The position numbers and the translations under genes are program-made. This document shows, in pieces, positions 48,501 through 60,568 of a stretch of DNA of 64,000 bases; position 1 is the stretch's first letter; each line of letters opens with the position of its first letter. The notes beneath the pieces were generated by a model, which searched no databases, was not told the origin of the DNA, and was given only the letters and a program-made list of their open reading frames with translations. This stretch comes from Symbiodinium kawagutii (taxonomy: Eukaryota; Sar; Dinophyceae; Suessiales; Symbiodiniaceae), in the NCBI GenBank assembly GCA_009767595.1, contig VSDK01020618.1, positions 590,256-654,255 on the forward strand, written 5' to 3'.

Positions 48501-51500
48501 ACTATTAATTAATCATCATTAACCATTAATGGTGACTTGTCATGGTGAAATAATGGTGCTTCCACTGTATCAAACATTGTTTTTATTTGATATGATTGAT
48601 ACGTTGCCTCGCAAATGGCTAGAGGGTGTGTCCAACAGATTTTTCTTGTGGTGCTTTGCCTATGGCAATCTTGGGGGATGTTTCTGATCCTTCATGAAGT
48701 ATTTCGTATTCCGTCGAAAGTGATTGTTCGTCATGGTGAATTCGGACAGCCACATACATCCAGCAAGAACAATCCATCGTCGAGAGTATAGACATTATCA
48801 GGAGATGAAGCTGTGCAAGATTGGGCGGCTCAACTGCTGTTTTCCCAGTGATGAAGCAAGTTTTTTTGTTGGGACCTGGCCCCAAATTCCGACCAGGTGC
48901 TGGTGGTGATGACTGGGTGCCTGTTGCTGTATCCGAGGCCTTACTACCTTTCGCCGGAGATTTGTCAAGGCCACGGGTAGCACAGGGGTAGATCGACACA
49001 CAGGGCTCTATCCCAGAAGGTTGCAGCGAATTTGTCATCCAAAGCGCAGTCCAGTCATGATCACCGACTTCACTTGTGAAACCAGGCCACTCTGAGGTTT
49101 CATCAACCTGAGATGCTCCACTCTGGTTCAACCTGAGCCAAGTGACATCGCCAGGCAAGAACTATGCCTGGAGCTCTGACATTTGGAGTATGGGCTGCAT
49201 CCTCTACGAGATGTGTGCCAGGCCGCAGCTGAGAACCGAATTGCAGTGTGAGGTTGCAAGCCAGGGAGCCCGTCCGGCGCTCGCTGCGGGTGAACATGAC
49301 TGCACTGTGATGAAAATATTATAGGGTCAAAAGCATGTTATGATAATCAATGGTTTAGTGATGATGGTTTAAGTGATGATCATCAATGGTTTGGTGATAG
49401 TCAAAAGCTTGTAAGATTAATCAAATGGTTTAAGTGACGATGGTTCGTTTGGTCAATTCAAGGTTGATAACCATTACTTGATCAAATCAACGTTTAATCG
49501 ACCATGAAACACGCTGATGGTAATGTGTTCGTTTCCGTGATCATTTCTGCCACTACCCTCATTGACGCGCCAGGAAGGTCCCCTTCGACGCGCCGGACCT
49601 GACTCTTGCTTAGCGATGGGTGTGAGATACCAAGAATGATAGTAGGAGATAGGGGATATGCCCTCTGGCAATCCCTAACCTGAAAGCTGAAAAAAAAAAA
49701 CATTTTCATAGGTGAAACCATTACTGGATGTTCTCCTTCCGGGTTGCTTTGCCAGAGTTACAAACTACATAAGTTAATATGGGTTAATACCTAGTGGTTT
49801 ATTAGCTAGTGAATGATTGGTGAGCGGGGATGACAACTAACGAAAGTAAGGGAGATACCAGCTATAATAACAAGTTCAACATTAACTCACCCAAAAACGG
49901 CTTGGTGAACGTCCCAACAGCCGGACTAGTTTGGTCATGGCTTCGAGGCTGCAGGGTATTGACCCACAGCCATCTAGGAACCATATGGTGGTCAACAACA
50001 ACACTTGCAATAGTTTGTTGCAAGACTAACAATCTAATATCATCAAATTGTTATTGCTGGCATAGTCATTGAAGCCACATCCACATAATTGATGATATAC
50101 AATGCCAATGATAGCAATAATAATGATAATGATATGCTCGTAATTGATGTACTAGTGATACATAGCAGTAATAGTGGGACATGGTAGTCAACAATCATAG
50201 CATATTCTAAAATAGCAGTGGATCGAATGATACTAGGAGGGAGTATTCAACAACAATAGTGGGATAAATATTTCATAGATAGCAATCAACACTGGTAATG
50301 GGATATTATTTATATCAACAACATGTTTTTGATTGGTATTATTGGTATAGTTACTGGTCGATAAGTAAGCTACGGGAACAGTTTGCTGAAAACATATGCT
50401 GCACAATGTAGTGTCTATATCCGTCTATACATGTGCTTTTGTACAATATGGGTACAATATGGGTATAATATGGTTACAATATGGGTACAATATGTATGCA
50501 TGTACAATGTTTTCATATGTGAATTTCTATAACTATAATACGGAGGGCATCAGAGAAAATATGTTCCTCATGACCTTTCGGGTCCCAACATGCACCAAGC
50601 AGTGAGGAACACCCCATGAGCTCATCCTTCGTTTGGAATCAGCAGAAATCCCAAGCCATGAATCAGACGGCTGATTATGGGTCTGTGATGATTCGGGGCT
50701 AGTCGAGGCTGATGAACGGCCTTGGTACTGTTTACAAGGGAATCATTGCAATCATTACATACCAAGCCCAACGAAGCCTCACAGCCCCCCTGTGTTCAAC
50801 CTTTTTCCCTTGGTCTCTCGGGTGGGCAGCGTTTCTCACAAAATCCGAGGAAAAGTCTGATTCATCGGATCACCAAGGAACAAGCGCCCGAGGTTCCGTG
50901 GACCGGGAGCGCCCCATTGGCTGTGGCAGTGGGCATGAAGTGGTGGGCGGGGTCGTAACTCCATTCAATCAATCACAAGATATGACAAGTATATAGATTC
51001 ATGAAATGGTTGTGATCATATGTGTTTTTTTGATTTTATGATTGAACAATCATATGAACAGGTTATGATGCAATCACCCCTATTTTGAGAAACAACATGA
51101 AACAACCATATGATCTAAAATCAATTGTATGGTTGTTTCTCAAGTGATTGGAGTGCCCCCAAATCATCCAGTTTATTAAGCATTTAATTCGAAAAATAAA
51201 CCATAACTTTGGGGGCCGCTATGGCCTGAGAAACCACCATATTCTACAATCCGTCATTCTATATCAAACATATGTGCCCGGATGTTCCCACGACCAGCAA
51301 AAAAAGATGATGCAAAACCTTGCAAATTCCCTCAAATGACCAACAACAAAAACACCGCAACGAACAAAAAGCCTAGAAAGGGATGCCTGCCTAGATATAA
51401 GCTGGTTCATCAAGCCAAAAAACAAGCTGGTGATATCTTTCAAAATGCCTGGGAGAAAAAGTCATGTGAAACTTCAGATGCCAAACAGGTTCCCCCTCAG

Positions 51501-54500
51501 GTGAGGCCCACCCCACTTGAAGCCACTTGCGCTGACCACTTGCGGCGCCTCAGATTCCTTCAGACTACGGAGTGGGCGTACGAAATCTGGGCAAAGCAGG
51601 GTCCTCAGCAATGGAGCGAGCCTCTAGGTCACTTGGTGTACAACTAGGCCTTAGGGTACCTACCACTTGTAGCATATATCCATACCTATCTAGTTAAATG
51701 GGTGGATAGTCCCATGATGCCAAATTCCTCGCACAGGAGCCAGCAAAAATTGTGTGGCTCAGGGATGCACATCATTAGTTTTTGCCTGTGCCATGGATCG
51801 GCATCCCATGGACACTGAGGAGCTCTTAGATCGAGATCCCAACAAAAGGCCCCCGGCCGTAGGGAGCTCAGACTGGTGTGAGGGGAGCGGTGGAAGGGGT
51901 ATCCCGATCACTGTACGGGGGAACGGGGACAGGAGCGGCCCCCAGGAGTGGCTCACAGGGGGAGAGCCTTGGAGCTACCAAGCGTGGCCATTCAACGAAT
52001 GGTGGGCATGTGTTTCTTGTGTGCTGTTACTCGTGTTGTTCTTCTTTGTGGATGTTTGACAGCTGGGCAAGCTCTGTGTTTGTGTGCAAAGGTGTCGATG
52101 ACACTCTCATGTCGGTCTAGCATTTGACCAAAAATGCATGCAAATTATTCACTAGCATGTGTTGCTTTACTGCAGATGTTTGTCATTGGAAATCGGCATG
52201 GCTCTAAGGTATCAAAGTCCGAAATCGATGCTTTCCGACCAATCAGAAATTAGAAATGATCAATGCTGTCGATTTTTGATGGCATTTTTTATTGAATCAC
52301 AGCCACTCTCCTTGTCAAGGACTTAACAAGAGATGAAGCTGGATGTTCTGTCCATGTTAAGACAATTGAGCTGCTTGAAAAAACCTCAGACAAAAGGCTA
52401 AGTAAAGGTCTTGTCATTTCGAACCCGTTTCGTAATCCCTACCATTAGCTATATTACTAGTGCTTAATCATTGGTTTTCACCACCACTGACCGCTATCAA
52501 CCACTATTAGTCCACTATTGCTTCATGAACTAGTCATATCAACCATTGTTGACCACTATCGACAAGAAACACCACTATTCACCACGATGCACCACTATCA
52601 ACCATCATTAACCCACTACTAGCCACGAGTAATCCACTACTTAATCAGTCATCGATGAACCATTCTTGATCAACTACGGCTTCGTTAATTTGTCATATCC
52701 TACCACTATCAACCTATCAACCACTCTTCACCACCATCAACCGTCATTAACCACTATCAACCACTATTAACCACCATAAACCATCATTCATCCACTACTC
52801 CACTCGTCGTCAACCACCTTTGCCCGGACGCGTTGACGCACCGCGCACCGCCAAGGCCGAAATCTTAAAGCGACCTGTGATCCAGGAGATGGTTCGCAGG
52901 CGATGGGTTGCCCTCTAAATGGTGGAGTTCCCTGCTGAAGAAGCCATGGTGAAGGGTGGTATGTGGTGCTCAATGGTGGTTAAGGGTGGTATGCAGATGA
53001 CTAGTGGTGGATTAATGATGACTAATAGTGGACTAATGGTGGTTGATGGTGGTTGATGAGCAATGGTTTCTGGAGGTTCATGACAGGGATGCCCTCAACA
53101 AGCCGTGGTTAATGATGGTTCATGATAGGGGATACCAATCATCCACAACTAGCAAAGCAACCATGATGATAGTTATCATCTAGGACAGTTGTGGGAGATA
53201 TGAGCTCTGATGAGCTGTTTTTCACTAAGCTTCTGTTTCCCAATCCTTCCAGTTACCTTTATGGCAGGTGACCAGGCAAGTCCTGGCGTAAGAGATTGTT
53301 ACGCTGGTGCTGGTTGAGGATGGTCTCCCTGTTGGTAAATGGAAGGGTAGGGTATGGCTGGTGCCAAGGTCCTAGCGTTCAATCTTCATGGCTTTCCCAA
53401 AAAAAACTGCTGGTGTGAAATCATCAAGTTCTTCGAAAAATCGGTGGGTGGATGATCAGGGTGCCCCAGTGAAGACCCACTGAAACAAATTCGAAAGTCA
53501 CTCAGTAGGTGTGAAGTTTGCCAGGCTCTTTCTTTGGAAATCCGCCGGGAGTCAGATCCACAAAGGCTACAGCAGAGATTGTGCCAACAGCTTCACTGGA
53601 CATGGCTTTGGGATGCCCGAACTGACCCAACTCGCCATTGGGGCCGAGCCGCGGACCCCCACAGGATGCTAGACGAAGTGAAGGGTGATGAGGACCAGAA
53701 GCCGCCATGGCTGAGTGATGACAACGGAAGTCTACCACCAGCCCTTTCTGACTATCAACCCGTAGGTGGTTTGCTAGTACCCACAGGCAGTTTGGCCAAG
53801 GTGATTTGGCAAGCTGATACTTGGATGTGCAGTTGGGGTTATCACCATGGTTATGAGCCCTTGGGTTTCCCTTCAAAAAATGGTGGATTTTCCATTGCAA
53901 GGGTAGTCTACCAGGGTATACCAGTAGTTTATTATAGCAGACATATAGAAGGAGCGGTCCCCAAACGTTAGCGATTCGTAGGCTTGCACCTAGGCTTAAC
54001 AGCTAACTACCAGAGATGGTGTACATATAACTTCAGTATATTGAAGGGCTTATTGACCAACTTATAACTATAGATATAACACTTATAACTAGGTAGAACT
54101 AGAGGGCCCTACCTTGTGATGTTGCATGTTGATCAGTTCCATGGCTAGATGGTTGCTTCAGATTCGCCAAAGGATCCGCCAGGTGCTCTTGATGTCATGC
54201 CCTGCGACCAACCTGTCCGCCTGGGAGCGTGCTCACACTCGTCACCGCAAAACAGTGAGCATACCCGAAACAATAGGATCAACACTGGCTACTTACTATA
54301 TTATAGTAACATTAGTAGATTATTTTTTTATAAAACATGTTGAAAAAAATGATAACCAGCTAAAAAAACACTGTTTTGATAGTGAGAAATCCTGGGCCTC
54401 ACCTTGCTCGCAGGAGGGTGACAAGGCAGCTCCAGCTGCACCACCTGCACCTCCTGCTGAGGGAGGTGTGGCCTGGTGGTGGATGAGTTTCACAGCTGGT

Positions 54501-57483
54501 TGCGGTAGTGGCATTTTGTAGATCATGGGGCGGCTTAGGCATGAGAAAAATTAGGCCTACCAGGTAAGAATCATAGGTAAACAAAGGGTAACAAAAACGT
54601 AAACATGAGCAAAAATCATCTGTAAAAAATGGGAAGGCAACTACCAAAACTGGGGACAGGGTATTCACCAACAGCGATGTGTTTTTGAACAGCATCAAGT
54701 GCATCTTGCGCTTCAAATCTGTGCAGAACACTTGAGCACGTATGTACGTATACACACGGCAGTTTCTCAAAACGGGGGGGACCCCGAAATAATCCTTGAT
54801 ACCAATCATTTTCAGTAATAGACCAACCCTTTTTGGGGTTCCCAATTTTAAGAACCCTCTTACACATAATACACATACTCAACAACTGATTTATTTATAT
54901 GTACTGCATGTATATGTGTACTACCATGTGTGTATACATCCAATATTTATCACCATAGTACTAAAACCTTTTTGGGGGTCCCCTATGGCTTGAGAAACCA
55001 CCATATCATTCTTTAACCAGATGATATTTGAACATGTCAGTGCTGACTTTGACATTTCCTGAAGCATACAGAATACTCAACGAGTCTTGTTCACAGCTTC
55101 GACATCGCCATCAACTACTCGTTTGTTTACATAATATGGTGGTTTCTCAAAATAGGGGTACCCCTAAATCATCCATGAATAGTCATTTATAGTAATAAAC
55201 CAGCCATTTTTGGGGGTCCCCTAATTTGAGAAATCACCCATATGTATACAGAATACAGGTACCTCTACTGGTTTGTTGCTCATCAACATCCATTTGTATC
55301 AGCTATGCCAGGTGGAGCCGCTGCGTCGGTGGCTGGAGCTTATGGTAGTGCCATGGCGGCAGGTGGTCGCCGGTGATTGCTTGGGGGTTCGATGGCTGAA
55401 GATGCTCAATGCCTAGGTCAGTTTCACAGGAATAAATGGGGTTCGATGGCTAAACCCAAGAGGGGGGGCTCTCAAAATAGGGGACCCCCCAAAATGGACG
55501 GTTGACTACTATTGATGACTACAAGTGGTTAACATAAAGGATGATCTAGGGGTTACACCTATGACTTGAGAAACACCCAAATGATCACAGGCCATAGGTT
55601 AATTGATGCTGTTTTTTTTCTGACTCTGAATGGTTGAAGTATACTGCCATGGAGGTTAAGGATGGTGAATAGCCACGGTTAAATGATGGTTTTTGCTAAG
55701 GATAGTCACTTTAGGCAATGATCGTGATGACTGTAGTTAAATGATTATCATAATGGTTAAGTAATAGTTTTTGCCTTGATAATCATGATGCCACGGATGG
55801 TGAATAGTGGGTACCCTTTTGTTGCACCTTGCAACCACAAATCCCAGTGAAATGGCTTGGATTGTTCAGTCAGATTGAACTACCAGGAAACCAGATGTTT
55901 GTTTGAAACTTGCAGGTCCAGTTCCCTTGATTTGCCCCACACTTCCAATTGCCATCATAATAGGCAACCTTTTGCTCGCCGTTCCCAGGATAGGGTTGTA
56001 TTAGTTTTTTCAACTTTATTCTCCTGGAAACTAACCGCCGGACACTACCGGAAACATTCATGGCTTGGGAGGAGCTTTTGGTTGTGCAGGACTGTGTATT
56101 TGTGTATTATACCTAGTTTAGATCAGTTACATGGTTGTAAGTCAGAAGCATCCAAAATTTGGTGGGGTCATTTGGGGGATGAGAACAGCCAGGGGTACGG
56201 GGCACTGAGCCAGAGCCATGTAACCAAGATATAGCTGGTTCATATTAGTTTATGATACCTTGGTTTGACCGTGAAATGTTGAGGCTATGGCAGTGTTTCA
56301 TTTCACCTGGCGGTATCCCGGGAGCGATGTGGGTGTGTTTCGGGGTCTACCAGCTGGTTTGTTCATCAGATCCATGAAAAGAATCCACCATAGAAATAGC
56401 TGATTTCCAAGTGTTTTCCCTGAAAACATTTTCAGAATCCCAGTAGATTCATTTTCTGATTTCCGAATGTTTTCCCTAAAAACATAGCTGATTCTGGGAG
56501 CTTATTAAATCCAATGCTCCCAACGATTTTCAGAATTTCCTGGTTAGTTTGCTCATGGTAAAGCACCATCTCATACAAAAACATGTGTGCTAGGCTGGCA
56601 CTTGCTGACATGACACCGCTGGACAATGCAAGCTAAGCAAAGTCAAAAAGCCCAGCCATGAAAATTTAATAAGCTCCCAGAATCCCAGATTTGATGAACA
56701 GTTAAGCGCAGCATTGGATTCACTAAATGGTTGATACTGGCTGGGGGTTGGGGGGGGGGGAAGTCAGCAGTCAGGGGTATCCCTGGATCCCTTCTACTGG
56801 GGAAACTGAGGAGCTATCCTGACTCCCCCGCGCTGCTCCCGCCCAGGTTTTGCTGGAAAATACAGCAAGAACGAACTCGTGGAATACTACAGCGAGACGC
56901 ATGGTGAGTGGTGCCTCGCATCGCAATCCACAGTGGATCTGAAAATTATTTTAGGATCCATCCAGTAGCTGGCTGTTGGTTGGGAGGGAGCGATCCGGGG
57001 CCAGGGGTATCCCTATGGCCTTTTGAAAGGGTAGCTGAGTAGCTACCAGGAGTGGTCTAAGCGAATGCTAGCATAAGGATAAGCCTTGTTGTATCTTGTT
57101 GTGCTATCAACTGTTGTGAAAGATTTGGTGTGTCATGGTTATTCTTGATATGGGCAATGTTCTGAATGTTGTTCTTTTTGCTCTCATACCTTTCTTGTCG
57201 TTGGTAGTATCGCCCGTGTTGCTATGAACTGTTGATGTTCATTCCTGCAAGACATTGACATGTTTTGATACCGTTGGCAGCTGTGATTTGGCGGTTCAAG
57301 ATCAAAGCTACATCGGTTTTGCCTCTTAGAACTGGTCATGTTCCATTCTTACCTGAAACTTCTGGAGATTAAAGGCCATGATATACTGCATCATTTTGCA
57401 TACGATCATACTTTATGTTGTTGATGCCCGATGGACCAAGTGAGTTGAAACCGGTAGAACACCAATGTTTTTTTGTAACAACG

Positions 57484-57535
<52 letters not shown>

Positions 57536-59579
57536 CCGCAACAACGACCGCAACCACAACCACAACCACAACCACCACTAGCAACGACAACCACAACCAC
57601 AACCACAACCACAACCACAACCACAACCACCACTAGCAACGACAACAGCTATGACAAAGATAGAGAGCTGACCTCCTTTGCCTTCAACGCCGTGCCATTG
57701 ACCCATGGCGCCACAGGTTGCCTGCCACCGTTACGGCCAGCAATGACGATGGCCGCTTGGCAGTCGGTGTATGGTTGATCGTCAAGTGGTCAGTACCCAC
57801 TGAATCATATGGTGGGTTTCTCAGAGTAGGGGCCCCCAAAAATGGTTGGCTTATTACTAGTTATAGATGATTGACATTGGATGATTTGGGGGTCCTATTT
57901 TGAGAAACGCCCATGTGTATGTACATGTTGGCCATTCAATCGTTCGTGATATACTGATATACCTCAAACAGATGGTTCTGAGAATGTGCAACATAGATTT
58001 CCAAGCGCAATAGACTGAGGCAACATTTCTCATGGTCGACCATTAGTTGCAGGTGCTGGAATACCTTCAGTTTCGTTCCGTTCATCGACAACCCATGGAA
58101 AGCCAACATGAAACAAGGGAAGCCAACATGGGCATTTTCCACCTAGCTTGTGGGAAGCAAGCAGTTCCTACGTAAAAAGAGTCCATCTTAGCATACACAA
58201 TATCCCTCAACTTGTAACAATCGTTCTTGTAGATGATTAATCATTCCGCACCAATGAACATCGACCAACCGTAACCATTATTTCTGCACTTATCTCAACC
58301 AGAAAAATCATTGATCATAATTCACCACTAGAGATTTTTGATGAACCAATCTCAACCATAGGTGATACACCCTTCGGCCTCACCACGATGAATCAATCTC
58401 TCAACCAAGCAATCGACTCATCACCGGCGATCCTTAGGTCGAGTCCAGCTCAATGTGAAGCCGGGCGTTTGGATCTCTTTGGAGGCTCCCAGTTGCCTAA
58501 CTTCCAAGCGTTGGATGGCATCCATGGTTGGTGGTACTGGTGAGTGGTTAGATCAGTGCTTAGATCAGTGGTTGGATGAGTGGTTAGCCATGATTGGTGA
58601 TTAGCTCGATTTGTGGTTACCTAGATTGATGCTTAGAACAGTGGTTATGTGGCTTATACTGGTGGTGATTCGGGTGGCTGGATGTGCAGCTTGGCTAGTG
58701 CACCATGGTAAGCTGAAGCCTGTGAGGTAGCTGAAGTAACCCCGATTAAAATGTCACCAGATACAATCCCAGGGGTATCCAAGTCGCGGTGTGCGGTATG
58801 CCCCTGGTGAGTTTGGATGCCCAAGTCATGGACCACGAGTGAAGAACTTGCCTGGCAATCTGGTAGGCTTTCCGCGAAGAAAACCACCAGCGAAGCACCA
58901 CCAGCTGATGGGATTTGATAGGTAATAGAAGCCCTGGCATGGGACGATTCACCACAGACTCTGTCACAGACACGAAGATTTGATGGATTCTGCTGCTCCA
59001 CATTGGTGTCCTGCTTCAGCTTCCGTCCACGCTTCCCTCGGCCGCCAGATACAGGGTGCCAAAGTACGGCCCCGACACACCGCAGGGGCGGGGGACTGGG
59101 GGATGGGAGAGGTGTTGCCTTGAAAGCGCCAGCGGCATGGACATGTTCCCTGAACCTTGGAGACAGGGTAACCCATGGGAACCCCTAAAGGCGCCCAACC
59201 ATGGGTCACTTGGAGCACCCCAGCAGTCTTTGGGGGGGCCACGGGTGGTAACCAGTGGATGCTTCCAAGTGGCATGATAAATCAGTGTGCAGAGGTCTCA
59301 AGCTGGTGGGGGGAAATCCCCAGCAATTGCTTGTGGTACCTGGTAGCTGACATATAGTGTTGTAGCAGATGACTGGCTGGGAACTAGGTGAACGAGCTGC
59401 CATGAAATATACCCACCAGGACCCACGCATGATTTACCAAACAAATTCAACAGTTCAAGATTAATTATCAAAAAAACCTCCTACATGATTGACTCTAAAG
59501 ATAGATGTTTCCCTTCACCATAAATCACCAACCTGCCCTCCAGGCAGCCCCTGCTGCGCCAGCCGCCCCTGCTGCACCG
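38504..59579 (+). CDS. NEK-like serine/threonine protein kinase with a C-terminal W-L-P-A module
   Basis: Chained exons: 38504-38578, 38625-38749, 38768-38815, 40119-40155, 40255-40389, 41233-41304, 41754-41810, 43226-43311, 44369-44420, 45443-45536, 46076-46110, 47217-47260, 48938-48969, 49155-49221, 49574-49600, 50850-50892, 51554-51595, 51820-51858, 54162-54182, 54414-54465, 55312-55362, 56847-56910, 57717-57759, 58449-58484, 59049-59111 and 59544-59579. It should phosphorylate Ser/Thr. Motifs in order: VGEGSFG, AIVKMI (ATP Lys), VMDYCEGGDL, ILHRDLKSGNFFL, MGDFGIAK, QIGTPYYLSPEIC, SSDIWSMGCILYEMC and LLDRDPNKRP. HRDLK and GTPYYLSPEI are typical of NEK kinases. Ala/Pro linkers follow, then YSKNELVEYYSETHGEWLPA and LNVKPGVWISLE. 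An exon between 51858 and 54162 seems unfound. The first four exons and ATG 38504 rest on phase alone. The gene probably continues right. Confidence 0.85.
38899..39014 (+). repeat. Family B inverted-repeat element
   Basis: Left end GGTATGGGTCAACATTAACC, right end GGGTTTTGACCCACAGCC. It lies in the kinase intron after the exon 38768-38815. Confidence 0.85.
39503..39549. repeat. (ATG)n microsatellite
   Basis: About 15 perfect ATG triplets, intronic. It creates poly-Met, poly-Ile and poly-His ORFs that are not genes. Confidence 0.97.
39902..39985. repeat. Family A-like element, diverged
   Basis: The right end TATTTTGAGGAACACCC and the interior GGTTTATTACTACAAACGG match family A. The left arm is lost. 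Confidence 0.5.
40579..40684. repeat. Family D inverted-repeat element
   Basis: Left terminus TTGGTTGGTGGTTTGACTGA, right end TTGATACCACCAACAA. The interior GCTAAGTATTACCAAATGGT matches the copy split by the LINE. It lies in the kinase intron after 40389. Confidence 0.8.
41099..41202. repeat. Family A inverted-repeat element
   Basis: Left terminus GGGTGTTTCTCAAAATGAGG, right terminus CCCTGTTTTGAGAAGCCACC. The element ends 31 bp before the kinase exon at 41233. Confidence 0.88.
41612..41732. repeat. Degenerate 10-bp tandem repeat (CATCACTAAC type)
   Basis: Repeats of CATCACTAAC, CATCACCAAG and CATCATCAAC run up to the 3' splice site of the kinase exon at 41754. Confidence 0.85.
43363..43632. 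repeat. Three tandem family D-like heads
   Basis: TTCGTGGTTTGATTGACATT, TTGGTTGTTTAATTGACATT and TTGGTTGTTTGATTGACATT occur about 70 bp apart, followed by CATAGGGGTTATACAAG. They directly follow the kinase exon ending at 43311. Confidence 0.7.
46297..46349. repeat. Family A fragment
   Basis: The right terminus CCCCATTTTGAGAAACACCC is intact. The left part is CTTGGGGGAAACCAACACAT. Confidence 0.6.
46978..47121. repeat. Two overlapping or nested family A elements
   Basis: One left terminus (TGGGTGTTTCTCAAGCC) at 46979 is followed at 47042 by a second complete left terminus (TGGTGGTTTCTCAAAATAGG). A single right terminus, AAAAGAAACCACCA, ends the block. One copy appears to have inserted into another. 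It lies in the intron before the kinase exon at 47217. Confidence 0.8.
47330..47446 (+). repeat. Family B inverted-repeat element
   Basis: Left terminus ATGGCTATGGGTCAATATTA, right terminus GTTTTGACCCACTGCCATAT. It lies in the intron after the kinase exon ending at 47260. Confidence 0.9.
49945..49974 (+). repeat. Family B right-end fragment
   Basis: GGGTATTGACCCACAGCCATC matches the family B right terminus. No left end was found nearby. Confidence 0.5.
50448..50503. repeat. 11-bp tandem repeat, about five copies
   Basis: The unit is TACAATATGGG, with small changes in the third copy. It is intronic. Confidence 0.9.
51127..51240. repeat. Family A inverted-repeat element (diverged)
   Basis: Left end TATGGTTGTTTCTCAAGTGA, right end CTATGGCCTGAGAAACCACC. 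The interior CCCCCAAATCATCCAG is conserved. Confidence 0.8.
53534..53815 (+). other. GC-rich island inside the kinase gene, frame unresolved
   Basis: The longest + frame is open for 145 codons (53534-53971), but its end overlaps repeats. Two other frames also give plausible short exons (for example GHGFGMPELTQLAIGAEP). The missing kinase exon between 51858 and 54162 may lie here. I cannot select a frame from splice phase. Confidence 0.35.
54757..54859. repeat. Family A inverted-repeat element
   Basis: Left end GGCAGTTTCTCAAAACGGGG, right end CCCAATTTTAAGAACCC. The interior GACCAACCCTTTTTGGGG is conserved. Confidence 0.75.
54966..55006. repeat. Family A right-end fragment
   Basis: TTTTTGGGGGTCCCCTATGG then CTTGAGAAACCACCATAT. 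No left arm is present. Confidence 0.7.
55137..55240. repeat. Family A inverted-repeat element, best-preserved copy
   Basis: Left terminus TGGTGGTTTCTCAAAATAGG, right terminus CCTAATTTGAGAAATCACCC. The interior holds GGTACCCCTAAATCATCCAT and AGCCATTTTTGGGGGTCCCC. It lies 71 bp before the kinase exon at 55312. Confidence 0.93.
55461..55579. repeat. Family A inverted-repeat element
   Basis: Left end GGGGGGGCTCTCAAAATAGG, right end CTATGACTTGAGAAACACCC. The interior runs in the opposite orientation to the 55137 copy (AAAATGGACGGTTGACTACT, then GATGATCTAGGGG). Confidence 0.8.
56745..57065. repeat. Two family C copies flanking a kinase exon
   Basis: AGTCAGGGGTATCCCTGGATCC with AGGAGCTATCC (about 56770-56820) and CCAGGGGTATCCCTATGGCC with GGGTAGCTGAGTAGCTACCA (about 56995-57050) lie on either side of the exon 56847-56910. 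Confidence 0.65.
57477..57645. repeat. (AAC)n and (CCACAA)n microsatellite
   Basis: About 18 AAC units are followed by CCACAA hexamers and two copies of CACCACTAGCAACGACAAC. It is intronic, just before the exon at 57717. Confidence 0.97.
57810..57912. repeat. Family A inverted-repeat element
   Basis: Left terminus TGGTGGGTTTCTCAGAGTAG, right terminus CCTATTTTGAGAAACGCCC. It follows the kinase exon ending at 57759. Confidence 0.88.
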
Positions 59580-60568
59580 GTATGTTGCCTCAGCTCGTAG
59601 GCTGGTGCCATGACAAGACTTGGATGTGCATCTCCGCTTAGTGAGTGTAAACTAACCATGGTTATAGGGTAGTTACTCAAGATATGGGCTCCGCTAAATC
59701 ATCCAATCTTAAACCGTTTATAGTTGTAAAACATAGTTTAACGTCTAAACTACATCATAGGGCTCAGAACCCCGGTTCTACCCTGCACATCCAAGTACCC
59801 TTCGTGAAACAGTTAAACTAACAATTTGATGGTTTGAATCAGCACTATAAACAGCAAGACCATCCAAAAATGGGTGACCCACAACAAAGTGTTAGACACT
59901 AACCCAGGATAGTGATGTATGTTTTGAGTGTGGATGCAGTTGCAAAAATGTTATGTTGAATGATTACAATTGACATCATTGACACTAGATTGTTTCTATA
60001 TCGCAAACATGTAAGATCATTCAAGTGTGGATCTATGGCATTGTATCAATAGTTGGAATGTATAATTGATCTATTGCGGTTATATTCCAACTACCATCAT
60101 GGATTGATTTATGACTCTATCATGGCCATTTCGTGAATACCATAAGGTGAAGTATGTTTGTAGATCTTTGTAGAGGATGGTCACTTATTATCCTTTGATC
60201 GGATTTAACAGACAATGTATTCAAGATATCCCGCTTTGTTGGGAATCGCCATGATTGGATGACCACAACCACTATTGGGTGTGTTTGATCATGGCACACA
60301 GGGGAATAAATGTCATAACCATTTGATCAATGGCACTAGTGGTCGAAAAGGCTTTCTACACATTGGACAGATCCAGACTGATTATTCATGAAGTAATTAT
60401 CAACATATTAACAAATGGTGGGTTGACTTACGCATATTTTTCATCACGGGGTGCTTCAACCACCAACCAGTTTGTGTGACACAAATCCAGCTCAACAAGT
60501 CCAAGAATCCATTCACGTTGGCCAACAATCATCACCTTCGCTTATCAACCATACCATACTACACTGAT

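Noticed and set aside
51282-51647. 121-codon + strand ORF
   Set aside because: It overlaps the kinase exon 51554-51595, which is fixed in another frame by IPSDYG...VRNLGK leading into ELLDRDPNKRP. It has no recognised domain.
57369-57645. Poly-Val, poly-Cys and poly-Thr ORFs
   Set aside because: Pure microsatellite translation.
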